Shown piece after piece: positions 10,501 to 17,329 of a stretch of DNA of 24,210 nucleotides. Numbering within the stretch: position 1 is the stretch's first letter; each line of letters opens with the position of its first letter. The notes beneath the pieces were generated by a model. The model saw nothing but the letters and a program-made list of their open reading frames with translations. It was not told the origin of the DNA and ran no database searches. This stretch comes from Flavobacteriales bacterium. GTDB taxonomy: Bacteria; Bacteroidota; Bacteroidia; Flavobacteriales; UBA7312. A program made the translations under genes and the position numbers. The stretch is from positions 1 through 24,210 of the forward strand of contig PKDP01000019.1 in NCBI GenBank assembly GCA_002862585.1, given 5' to 3'.

Positions 10501-10856
10501 ATGGGTAAGTTTCTATGATTTAGACTGTTTAAGACTTCAGTTCTTAGAAGAATATTAGCATTGTCAGTTTCTTCAAGCTGATAAGGTCTTCTGTAGGAGC
10601 TTGGATAAAAGAGTGCTTTTTTTTGAAGTAACGTCTCGAGGTCATTGAGAAAATAAGCCGCTTCTTCTTTATCATTTAAAATAAAAAACTGTGGACGTCT
10701 AATAGACTTGACACTTTGTGTGGCGATTAACGCACTTTGAGCACCGGCTAAATTTTTAATATGAAATTTTGCAGAGGATTTTTCCTCGAAACATTTAGTT
10801 ATTGAGTTAAAACACGGGTGGTTTTTATAAACGTCTTTTAGCTCTGATGATTTCAA
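7536..10856 (-). CDS. mfd: Mfd, transcription-repair coupling factor
   Basis: Mfd is a DNA translocase that removes RNA polymerase stalled at lesions and recruits UvrA. In 1106 residues the order is as expected: UvrB-like N-terminal domains (about 1-300), the RNA-polymerase-interacting CarD-like domain around HIDHGIGKFAGL (about 440), helicase motif I GDVGFGKTE (about 584), motif II DEEQ (about 682), motif VI QMRGRVGRS, and the C-terminal TRCF domain (about 950-1060). The start is TTG (10854-10856), overlapping the fbp stop as TTGA; the N-terminus from there aligns with my memory of family members and no ATG is available nearby. It is co-transcribed behind fbp and ends one base from the convergent permease. 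Confidence 0.97.
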   Translation of the reverse strand: MKSSELKDVYKNHPCFNSITKCFEEKSSAKFHIKNLAGAQSALIATQSVKSIRRPQFFILNDKEEAAYFLNDLETLLQKKALFYPSSYRRPYQLEETDNANILLRTEVLNSLNHRNLPIIVSYPEAIFEKVISQEQLKNNSLDIQVNDSISIDFLNDCLQEYHFELVDFVIEPGQYSIRGGIVDIFSFSNELPYRIEFFDEDVESIRTFDINTQRSKDKQKKVSIVPRFPIFSDKAQESILEFLPKNSKVWIVDVDSTRAKLNDFYEKSTSHFDTIKDNTVSHIEPEKLFLDGDNFIKQLHNFGVVEFGNQFYFEADESYEFRSSPQPVFNKQFDLLIDDLEDSHKKGYNNFILCSGKEQINRFDSIIQDFEKEVHFTPILLSLSKGFIDHQQKICFYTDHQIFERYHKFHLKTSFANNNAITLQQLNSLQPGDYVTHIDHGIGKFAGLHAIDINNKKQEAIKLIYKDNDTLFISIHSLHKIAKYSGKDGAEPKTNKLGSGAWQKTKAKTKSRVKTIAYDLIQLYAKRKEQKGHEFSPDSFLQHELEASFMFEDTPDQYKATHDVKKDMEHSMPMDRLICGDVGFGKTEIAIRAAFKAVADNKQVAVLVPTTILAMQHAKTFKKRLKGLPCKVDYINRFKTAKEQRETLKEVAEGELDILIGTHRIVGKDVSFDDLGLLIIDEEQKFGVAVKDKLKTFKANVDTLTLTATPIPRTLQFSLMGARDLSVINTPPPNRYPVETETCTFDEETIRDAIRYEISRGGQVYFVHNRIENIKEVAGLIQRLCPDAKIGIGHGQMDGKDLEKMMVSFMENEFDVLVSTTIIESGLDIPNANTIIINNANNFGLSDLHQMRGRVGRSNKKSFCYLISPPNYSLTADAKKRLNALEQFSELGSGFNISMRDLDIRGAGDLLGAEQSGFISDIGFEMYQKILDEAISELKEEEFKELYADEKNEDSFIEDCQLDTDMEILIPNNYVNSISERLKLYNELGSFETEKELVEFEAKLSDRFGQIPIEANELIKSVKLRWLAKKIGFQRLSLKNTNMTGYFPQQDSPYFQSPTFGKILDYLKHNHRHCEMKELKGKLIFRLRNIESIQEAIDSCQKLIS

Positions 10857-11851
10857 TTATCCTGCATGAATTTTTCGGCTTTCTCAACCATTTCTGTTGA
10901 GCCAATAAAGAAGGGCACTCTTTGGTGCAAATCGTTTGCCTTGATGTCCATAATTCTCTTAAATCCGTCTGAAGCTTTTCCGCCTGCCTCTTCAATGATC
11001 CATGCTAGTGGTGAGCATTCGTATAATAGTCTTAGTCTTCCTGTCGGAGCAGAATTAGTGTCGGGGTAAATGTATATTCCTCCCTTGAGCATATTTCTAT
11101 GAAAATCGGCAACTAATGAGCCCATGAACCGAGCTGTATGTGTGCGTTTTCCATCTTTTAACTCGTGACAGAATTGAGCGTATTTTCTAACGCCTTCCGG
11201 CATGACTTTTTCGTTAGCCTCATTGATAGAGAAAATTTCTCCATTCAATGGTGTTTTAATATTTGGATGCGAGAGACAAAATTCTCCAATTGATGGGTCA
11301 AGCGTAAATCCATTTACACCACTACCAGTTGTGTATACTAACATTGTTGAAGAACCGTAGATAACATAACCAGCAGCCACTTGTTCTGTTCCTGCTACAA
11401 AAAATTCATCTTCAGTAACTTTAACGTTTGTTTCTTGTCTTTTTAGAACGGAAAAAATAGTTCCTACAGAAACATTAACATCAATATTTGATGAGCCATC
11501 CAATGGGTCCATACAAACGAGGTATCTGCCTTTTTCGGCATTAGCACCATCTAAAACGATAATATCTTCGTTTTCTTCTGAGGCAATAGCGGCACATTGC
11601 CCGCCTGCATTTAAGGAAGAAATAAAAGCGTCATTAGCATATATGTCTAATTTTTTGACTGGTTCTCCTTGTACATTCTCATCGCCAACCTCACCTAGAA
11701 TGTCTACTAGTCCAGCTTTGTTTATCTCTCTATTTACAATTTTAGCAGCTATTGAAATGTCATACAACAACCGAGTAAGATTTCCAGTAGCTTCGGGCTT
11801 TAGAATTTGTTGTTCAGTAATAAATTCTGCTAGTGTTGTGATTTTGTTCAT
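10853..11851 (-). CDS. fbp: Fructose-1,6-bisphosphatase, class I
   Basis: FBPase hydrolyses fructose 1,6-bisphosphate to fructose 6-phosphate, the committed step of gluconeogenesis. The 332-residue protein carries the metal-binding block MDPLDGSSNIDVN (about 114-126) and the class I active-site signature GRLRLLYECSPLAWI near 275, preceded by YPDTNSAPTG. Glu residues of the metal site are visible in IASEENED. The ATG at 11849-11851 is divergent from the GNAT gene. The stop overlaps the TTG start of mfd. A degenerate box (GATATTTG on the minus strand) lies upstream, too weak to list separately. Confidence 0.97.
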   Translation of the reverse strand: MNKITTLAEFITEQQILKPEATGNLTRLLYDISIAAKIVNREINKAGLVDILGEVGDENVQGEPVKKLDIYANDAFISSLNAGGQCAAIASEENEDIIVLDGANAEKGRYLVCMDPLDGSSNIDVNVSVGTIFSVLKRQETNVKVTEDEFFVAGTEQVAAGYVIYGSSTMLVYTTGSGVNGFTLDPSIGEFCLSHPNIKTPLNGEIFSINEANEKVMPEGVRKYAQFCHELKDGKRTHTARFMGSLVADFHRNMLKGGIYIYPDTNSAPTGRLRLLYECSPLAWIIEEAGGKASDGFKRIMDIKANDLHQRVPFFIGSTEMVEKAEKFMQDN

Positions 11852-11913
11852 TTCAACATTAAATATTTAGCAAATATCGAATTTTTAAATAAATAACAGC
11901 GTTCAAAAATCAT

Positions 11914-11921
11914 TAACTTTG
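11914..11921 (+). promoter_or_regulatory. Putative -7 box (TAACTTTG) for GNAT-aspartokinase pair
   Basis: TAACTTTG matches the Bacteroidota -7 consensus TAnnTTTG exactly and ends 11 bases before the ATG at 11933. The region 19 bases upstream has no TTTG, so the -33 half is not supported. A very short leader would result. Confidence 0.45.
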
Positions 11922-11932
11922 CCTTCTGCATT

Positions 11933-12406
11933 ATGAAAGTACTAATTAGAAAAGGAGTCAAATCTGACCTGCCTGCGGTTTTAGACTTAATAAAGGAATT
12001 AGCCGACTTTGAAAGAGCACTCAACGAAGTTACAGTTTCTTTAGAGGATTTGGAGCATGATGGCTTTGGCAATCACCCTTATTATTGGTTTATTGTTGCG
12101 GAGAAAGAGGATGAAATTATAGGTTTGTCCTTTTACTTTATTAGGTATTCAACATGGAAAGGGCGATTTCTGTTTTTAGAAGACTTTGTTGTGAAAGAGT
12201 CGTTCAGGAATAAAGGTGTAGGGGCATTACTTTTTGAAGAGACTATTCGCATTGCTAAGGAATTAGATGTGAAGGGAATGACCTGGCAAGTATTGGATTG
12301 GAACAAAAATGCGATTCGATTTTATGAAAAGTACAATTCTGACATTATTACAGAATGGTATAATGGAAAACTAACCTATGAACAACTTAAACAGTTTACA
12401 CTCTGA
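11933..12406 (+). CDS. GNAT-family N-acetyltransferase (diamine acetyltransferase-like)
   Basis: A 157-residue single-domain GNAT enzyme that would transfer acetyl from acetyl-CoA to an amine. The acetyl-CoA-binding motif A is LEDFVVKESFRNKGVGALLF (about 80-100), with the R/K-x-x-G-x-G/A loop; motif B is WQVLDWNKNAIRFYEKY. The EDF-strand and the DWN-x-x-A-x-x-(F/L)Y block resemble the spermidine/spermine or thialysine acetyltransferase (SSAT-like) subgroup, but the true substrate cannot be read from sequence. The stop overlaps the aspartokinase ATG (TGATG), so the two are translationally coupled. Confidence 0.9.
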   Translation: MKVLIRKGVKSDLPAVLDLIKELADFERALNEVTVSLEDLEHDGFGNHPYYWFIVAEKEDEIIGLSFYFIRYSTWKGRFLFLEDFVVKESFRNKGVGALLFEETIRIAKELDVKGMTWQVLDWNKNAIRFYEKYNSDIITEWYNGKLTYEQLKQFTL

Positions 12407-13647
12407 TGAAAGTATATAAATTTGGTGGGGCTTCAGTGAAAGATGCTAAAGGCATAAGAAACGTATATTCTATTTTGAAAGAAGACGCTAGTTCTGATAA
12501 AGTCATTGTTATCTCAGCGATTGGAAAAACAACCAATATGCTTGAAAGAGTAGTCAATGACTACATAAATGGTCAATCCCCTTCGCTTGAGGAGGTTAAA
12601 CGATATCATTTCGATATCATTAAAGAACTTTTCGCTGAGAATCATTCCATTTTTGACGAGGTAAATAATCTATTTGTTGAAATTGAATGGGCCATTGAGG
12701 ATTCACCGACTTCAACTTACGATTATGAATATGACCAAATTGTTTCTGTTGGGGAGCTTTTATCGACCAAGATTGTGAGTGCTTTTCTTGAGCAACAGAA
12801 CTTTGTCAATACTTGGGTTGATGCCAGAGATATTATTAGAACAGACAATACTTATAGAAATGCCCGAATCGATTGGGAGTTAACCTCAGATTTAATTCGT
12901 AAATTCATTTCGCCACAATGTGTATATGTTACTCAGGGTTTTATTGGCTGCACCTCAGAGAATTTCACAACCACTTTAGGTCGTGAGGGGTCTGACTTTA
13001 CAGCAGCCATACTGTCTTATGTTTTAGAAACAGAGGAAGTAGTTATTTGGAAAGATGTTGATGGGATGTTAAACGCTGACCCACGCTTTTTTGATGATGC
13101 TCAATTGCTTAATCAATTGTCATTTTCTGAGGCAATAGAGTTGGCTTATTTTGGAGCAAAAGTCATACACCCTAAAACCATTCAGCCACTAAAAGAAAAG
13201 AATATTCCTTTGCGAGTAAAGTCTTTTCTCAATCCGGCTAATGAAGGCACAATTATTTTTGAAGATGCGGAGATGCTGCCCTTTTTGCCATCATTTATTA
13301 TTAAGGAAAATCAAATTTTAATATCCATTTCTGCAAAGGACTTATCCTTTATTGTTGAAGAACATTTGAGTCATATTTTCGCTTTGTTCTCTAAGCACGG
13401 ATTAGGAATTAATGTCATGCAAAATTCGGCAGTAAGTTTTTATGTTTGTATTGATAATGATATCCAGAAAGTGCCAGCCTTAATGAATGAGTTGCAGTCA
13501 GAGTATTTAGTGAAATATAACGATGGTCTAACCCTTTGCACCATTAGGCATTACAGCGAGGACGATATTACGAAGGTAACAGGTAACAAATCAATATTGT
13601 TGGAGCAGAAAAGTAGACATACCGTCCAATTTGTGTTTTCCAGCTAA
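12406..13647 (+). CDS. lysC: Aspartate kinase (monofunctional)
   Basis: Aspartokinase phosphorylates L-aspartate, the entry to lysine, threonine, methionine and diaminopimelate synthesis; diaminopimelate also feeds the cell wall. The 413-residue protein starts with KFGGASVKD (5-13), the kinase signature. It has GREGSDFTAAIL for substrate and ATP binding, WKDVDGMLNADPR, and EAIELAYFGAKVIHPKT before a C-terminal regulatory region (about 290-405) that looks like a pair of ACT-type folds. There is no homoserine dehydrogenase fusion. The symbol is by function; the family has several paralogues and the effector is unknown. Confidence 0.95.
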   Translation: MKVYKFGGASVKDAKGIRNVYSILKEDASSDKVIVISAIGKTTNMLERVVNDYINGQSPSLEEVKRYHFDIIKELFAENHSIFDEVNNLFVEIEWAIEDSPTSTYDYEYDQIVSVGELLSTKIVSAFLEQQNFVNTWVDARDIIRTDNTYRNARIDWELTSDLIRKFISPQCVYVTQGFIGCTSENFTTTLGREGSDFTAAILSYVLETEEVVIWKDVDGMLNADPRFFDDAQLLNQLSFSEAIELAYFGAKVIHPKTIQPLKEKNIPLRVKSFLNPANEGTIIFEDAEMLPFLPSFIIKENQILISISAKDLSFIVEEHLSHIFALFSKHGLGINVMQNSAVSFYVCIDNDIQKVPALMNELQSEYLVKYNDGLTLCTIRHYSEDDITKVTGNKSILLEQKSRHTVQFVFSS

Positions 13648-13921
13648 CCCTTTTTTCAATGTCATAGTGTGTTTATGTTTTTTTAGTTGGTTTTGCAAAT
13701 TACAACCCTTAAAAACATATCATGAAAAAACTATTCTACTTTTTTTGTGCTAATTTGATTTTTTTCTCGACTAGCGCTCAAACCACTAAATTTATTATTT
13801 CTACCACTACTGCAATTGATGTTGATGAACATTGATGGAAAATTCTGGACTCGGATAGTGTTACTGTATTGTATTCCAGTCCAATTCAATTATAGCTTCT
13901 AATTCATTTTTTTCAGATACA

Positions 13922-13939
13922 GCTTACATAAATGTAAGC
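13922..13939. repeat. Inverted repeat, GCTTACAT-AA-ATGTAAGC
   Basis: Eight bases on each side of an AA centre are perfectly complementary. It lies between two convergent transcription units, where a transcript from either strand could fold. Neither strand has a T run after it, so it is not a standard intrinsic terminator. Confidence 0.6.
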
Positions 13940-13946
13940 ATATCTA

Positions 13947-13967
13947 ATCCTACTCTAAGACTAGGAT
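13947..13967. repeat. Inverted repeat, ATCCTA / TAGGAT
   Basis: A six-base stem with a nine-base loop, eight bases after the previous inverted repeat. There is no T run on either side. Two hairpins in tandem between convergent genes might slow read-through, but this is inference. Confidence 0.4.
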
Positions 13968-13994
13968 CTGATTTGATTCTTTGTGGATCTAATA

Positions 13995-14921
13995 CTATTT
14001 TATGGATGTTATTTTTTCAAGAAGCACCTGTGCTAGTTTCAATTTGCTTTCTTTCGTCCAACCGGCAACATGAGGAGAGAGGATGACCTTCTTTGACTGA
14101 ATAAGTCGCTGAAAATCAACGGAGTTTTCTAGCTTTTCGAAGGATGCTTTTTCATCTTCCAAAACATCCAAACAAGCTCCTAAAATCTTACTGTCTTGCA
14201 CAGCATCTAAGAGGTCGGCAGTTTTTACACATTGTCCTCTTGAAGTATTGATGAGGTAAAAGGGCTTCTTGAATCGCTGTATAAATTCATCATTAATCAA
14301 GTGATGGGTTTCGTCTGTTAGTGGGATGTGTAAGCTAAGGATATCGACTTCATTAAATATAGTCTGCATATCACTTTCAATAGCTTTTTCGGAATAGTTG
14401 TTTTTGTATTTATCGTAAGCTAATAGTTTAACTCCAAAGCCGCTTAGAACGTCAGCAAAAGCTGAGCCGTTGTGTCCAAAGCCGATAATGCCCACGGTTT
14501 TTCCGCTAAGTTCTATACCTCTGTTTTCTTCTCTTTTCCAAAGTCCTTGTCTTACTTCAAGGTCGGCAGTATTAAGAGTATTGAACAGACTAAGCAGCAT
14601 ACCCAAAGCATGTTCTGCAACGGCTTGTCGGTTTCCTTCTGGAGCATTTAAACAAGCAATACCTTTTGATATTGCAAATTCTTCGTCAATATTTTCCATG
14701 CCTGAACCTGCACGAGCTATAAAACGTAATTCTTGGCAAGCGTCTAGAAAAGGAGCGTCAATCTTAAATCGTGAGCGAATAACTATGCCATAGGTGTCCG
14801 AACTGATAGCTTTTACCTCTTCTTTACTTAAGTCGTAGGCTTCAATACAGTGGAATCCTTCTTTTTCTAATTCTTCCCAAAGCATGGAATGAACGGTGTC
14901 AACAAAAAGAACTTTTTTCAT
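13995..14921 (-). CDS. D-isomer-specific 2-hydroxyacid dehydrogenase (phosphoglycerate dehydrogenase-like)
   Basis: An NAD(P)-dependent cytosolic oxidoreductase of the D-2-hydroxyacid dehydrogenase family, 308 residues. The cofactor-binding Rossmann block is KTVGIIGFGHNGSAFA (GFGHNG at 147-152). The catalytic triad is in place: Arg228 in NTSRG, Glu257 in LDVLEDE, His284 in SPHVAGW, with the Arg-Glu spacing (29) equal to that of E. coli SerA. It lacks the C-terminal ACT regulatory domain of long SerA forms, so a role in serine synthesis is plausible but unproven; hydroxypyruvate or glyoxylate reductase activity is an alternative. The ATG overlaps the mgtE stop as ATGA, so it is the last gene of the serS operon. 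Confidence 0.88.
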   Translation of the reverse strand: MKKVLFVDTVHSMLWEELEKEGFHCIEAYDLSKEEVKAISSDTYGIVIRSRFKIDAPFLDACQELRFIARAGSGMENIDEEFAISKGIACLNAPEGNRQAVAEHALGMLLSLFNTLNTADLEVRQGLWKREENRGIELSGKTVGIIGFGHNGSAFADVLSGFGVKLLAYDKYKNNYSEKAIESDMQTIFNEVDILSLHIPLTDETHHLINDEFIQRFKKPFYLINTSRGQCVKTADLLDAVQDSKILGACLDVLEDEKASFEKLENSVDFQRLIQSKKVILSPHVAGWTKESKLKLAQVLLEKITSIK

Positions 14922-16270
14922 ATGGATAAAATAAGCTGACCAGTAAGGAAATATATGAATAGTCCTAGAACGTCATTTACTGTGGTAATAAATGGGCCAG
15001 TTGCAAGTGCAGGGTCAATTTTGTACTTATTAAGCGTTAAAGGGATAAATGTACCGAATAGAGCGGCAAAAATAATAACAGATAATAGTGCAATACTTAC
15101 CGTTAAACTTAGTTCAAACCCATAGCCTAAGAGGTACGATGAACACAAAATAATGGTCGAGCAAATAATACCATTTACTAGTGCCACGCCTAATTCTTTA
15201 ATCAGTCGTTGAGAAATATTTCCAAGAGAGGTAGTACCACTAGCTAAACTTTGTACAACAATAGCGGCGGATTGCACACCTACGTTTCCACCCATTGCTG
15301 CAATTAGCGGAATGAAAAATGCCATTTCGTAATTCTTTTCGATATCAAAAATGCCAATGACTTTTGCTCCAAATAGCCCGCCTACCATTCCTATGAGTAG
15401 CCAAGGTAATCGGGCTCTGGTAATTTCCCAAACGCTATCGCTTGACTCTACATCTTCTGAGATACCAGATGCCATTTGGTAATCTTTTTCAGCTTCTTCT
15501 TTCATCACGTCCATTACGTCATCACCAGTAATGCGACCTATAAGCTGACCTTTATCGTTAACAACTGGCAACACGATGAGGTCATATTTGTTCATGGTAT
15601 AGGCAACTTCTTCTTGGCTTAATGTGGCATCAACTTTAATGATGTCTTCTTTCATTATCTCAGAAATTACGGCTTTGGAATCAGTGAGTAATAACTTTTT
15701 AAGGGATAATGTTCCTAGCAGCATGTTGTTGTCATCTACTACATAAATAGTGTATACAAAGTCGAGGTCTTCGGCTTGTTTTCGCATTTCTTTTACGCAA
15801 CGCATTACCGACCAATTACTATTGACTTGAATAAGTTCTTTTGCCATCAGTCCGCCGGCTGTATCTTCATCGTAGTTTAATAAGTCTACAATGTCACTGG
15901 CGTGTTCTTGGTCTTCAATATGTGATAGTACTTCTTGCTTTTTGTTTTCAGGAAGTTCAGAAATAATATCAGCAGCGTCATCAGAATCAAGATTATCAAC
16001 AAACTCTTCTGCAATTTCTTTTGGGGAATGTATTTTTAGTAATTTCTCCCGAAGGTCATCTTCTAGTTCTACCAGTACATCTGCCGCAATTTCGTCCTCT
16101 AAAAGTTCAAAAAGGATACTGGCGTTTTCGAAGTCTAATTGATCAAGAATTTCAGCAATATCGGCAGGGTGACAGTCTTCGATGGATGACAAAACAGACT
16201 TCGAATCTTTATTATCAATAAGGGCTTTCAGCTCACTTAAATAGTCTTTTGTCAGGTCAAAATTCATCAT
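14918..16270 (-). CDS. mgtE: MgtE, magnesium transporter
   Basis: MgtE is a homodimeric inner-membrane Mg2+ channel gated by cytoplasmic Mg2+. The 450-residue protein has the MgtE N-domain with superhelical HPADIAEILDQL-type repeats (about 30-135), a pair of CBS domains (about 135-255, with TAGGLMAKELI at the start), a plug linker, and five membrane helices (about 285-448). The pore-lining last helices contain GGNVGVQSAA and FITTVNDVLGL, whose Asp matches the selectivity residue known from the Thermus protein. Start ATGATG at 16265-16270 overlaps the rsmA stop. The length is standard. Confidence 0.96.
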   Translation of the reverse strand: MMNFDLTKDYLSELKALIDNKDSKSVLSSIEDCHPADIAEILDQLDFENASILFELLEDEIAADVLVELEDDLREKLLKIHSPKEIAEEFVDNLDSDDAADIISELPENKKQEVLSHIEDQEHASDIVDLLNYDEDTAGGLMAKELIQVNSNWSVMRCVKEMRKQAEDLDFVYTIYVVDDNNMLLGTLSLKKLLLTDSKAVISEIMKEDIIKVDATLSQEEVAYTMNKYDLIVLPVVNDKGQLIGRITGDDVMDVMKEEAEKDYQMASGISEDVESSDSVWEITRARLPWLLIGMVGGLFGAKVIGIFDIEKNYEMAFFIPLIAAMGGNVGVQSAAIVVQSLASGTTSLGNISQRLIKELGVALVNGIICSTIILCSSYLLGYGFELSLTVSIALLSVIIFAALFGTFIPLTLNKYKIDPALATGPFITTVNDVLGLFIYFLTGQLILSI

Positions 16271-17031
16271 TCAAAGCAATCTGTTAGTTCAAAAAAATCT
16301 TCCACGCTAAGTTGTTCGGCTCTTAAATCAAGGAATTTTTTTGCTTTTATTTCGTCCACCAAGTTAAGACTTTTCAAAGCATTTCTCAAAGTCTTTCTTC
16401 TCATCGAGAAAGCTGTCTTTACTGTTCTGATGAATTTTTTTTCATCACAGGGAAGGTCTTCTCTTTGGTTTCTTCTGAGTCTAATGACGGCAGACTTTAC
16501 TTTTGGAGGCGGGTCAAAGACGTCTTCATTGACCGCAAACAAGTATTCAATATCGTAATAGCATTGTAGTAAAACGCTAATTATTCCGTATACTTTTTTT
16601 CCTGGTGCTGAGGCCACTCTCTCAGCAACTTCTTTTTGAAACATACCTACAATTTCTGAAATGGTGTTTTTATGGTCGACAGCTTTGAAAAGTATTTGAG
16701 AAGATATATTGTAGGGGAAGTTACCAATAATTCCGACTTTATCTTTAAAGATTTCTTCGATGGGCAGTTGTAAAAAATCGCCTTCTATGATATGATTTTC
16801 CAGTTTTGGAAAGTGGTTTTTGAGGTAACATACAGACTCTTTGTCTATCTCAATTACAAAAACTTCCGAATCAAGGTTTAATAGATATTTTGTGAGTACG
16901 CCCATACCTGGACCTACTTCCAATATAGAGTTGTGGCGGCTTGTGTCTAAGCTGTGAGCTATGTTTTGAGCAATTTCTATGTCGGTCAGAAAGTGTTGTC
17001 CTAGGTGTTTTTTTGCTCTTACTTTACTCAT
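16267..17031 (-). CDS. rsmA: RsmA (KsgA), 16S rRNA dimethyladenosine transferase
   Basis: RsmA dimethylates A1518 and A1519 of 16S rRNA (E. coli numbering) in late 30S assembly, using S-adenosylmethionine. The 254-residue protein shows KKHLGQHFL (7-15), SAM-binding motif I LEVGPGMGVLT (37-47), motif IV NFPY (104-107), and FDPPPKVKSAVIRLRR near 170. The C-terminal helical domain is complete. It starts one base after the DUF4286 stop and its own stop overlaps mgtE, so it is in the middle of the serS operon. Confidence 0.98.
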   Translation of the reverse strand: MSKVRAKKHLGQHFLTDIEIAQNIAHSLDTSRHNSILEVGPGMGVLTKYLLNLDSEVFVIEIDKESVCYLKNHFPKLENHIIEGDFLQLPIEEIFKDKVGIIGNFPYNISSQILFKAVDHKNTISEIVGMFQKEVAERVASAPGKKVYGIISVLLQCYYDIEYLFAVNEDVFDPPPKVKSAVIRLRRNQREDLPCDEKKFIRTVKTAFSMRRKTLRNALKSLNLVDEIKAKKFLDLRAEQLSVEDFFELTDCFE

Positions 17032-17032
17032 C

Positions 17033-17329
17033 TTATTCTATAATTTCTAATAAGGTTCGGAATGCCCCAAACTTCCCTTTGTATCTGTCTGTATGCTTTT
17101 GTTGTAGTGCTGGAGAATGTTTCTCTTGGTACTCATTGAGTTTTTCTAGACTTTCACAATTGTATTGTATGGCGTAAGTAATTTCGTCGTCAACCAATAA
17201 TTTGCAGATTTTGTGTTCAACAAAATAGCCTGTTGCCATCACTTCAGGAATATGAACATTTCTCATCCATTCTAACCAATCGCTATGTATGCTAGGGTCT
17301 AAACTTACGGTTACGTTATATAGTATCAT
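17033..17329 (-). CDS. DUF4286 family protein
   Basis: A 98-residue protein without signal peptide or membrane segment. The pattern MILYNVTVSLDPSIHSDWLE, then HIPEVMATGYF and YAIQY, up to GKFGAFRTLLEII, is what I know as DUF4286, a small ferredoxin-like (dimeric alpha-beta barrel-type) domain common in Bacteroidota, function unknown. It overlaps the TPR gene start-to-stop by 4 bases and is one base from rsmA. I have no basis to assign a reaction. Confidence 0.85.
   Translation of the reverse strand: MILYNVTVSLDPSIHSDWLEWMRNVHIPEVMATGYFVEHKICKLLVDDEITYAIQYNCESLEKLNEYQEKHSPALQQKHTDRYKGKFGAFRTLLEIIE

Larger units (their letters stand above)
13722..13994 (+). pseudogene. Decayed remnant of a secreted, PKD/gliding-CTD-like protein; fills the 13648-13994 gap
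   Basis: An ATG at 13722 opens a good signal peptide (MKKLFYFFCANLIFF, then SAQ) but the frame stops at TGA 13833-13835 after 37 residues. The same frame past that stop gives WKILDSDSVTVLYSSP up to TAG 13893-13895. From 13895 a different frame reads SDTAYINVSISNPTLRLGSD and then LILCGSNTI. The pattern N-P-x-L-x-LG-x-D-x-x-LCG resembles segments of large surface or adhesin proteins of Bacteroidota. I infer an eroded 5' end of such a gene with at least one stop and one frameshift, its 3' part lost against the convergent dehydrogenase gene. A separate 37-residue secreted peptide is possible but less likely. Bases 13648-13721 show nothing definite. Confidence 0.55.

Noticed and set aside
11852..11932. 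A divergent promoter for fbp
   Set aside because: The best minus-strand candidate (GATATTTG) misses the first consensus base and lacks a spaced TTTG; not listed as a feature.
13833..13835. TGA as a recoded (selenocysteine) codon in the 13722 ORF
   Set aside because: The following frame hits TAG after 19 codons, no stem-loop with SECIS features is evident, and the region looks decayed overall.
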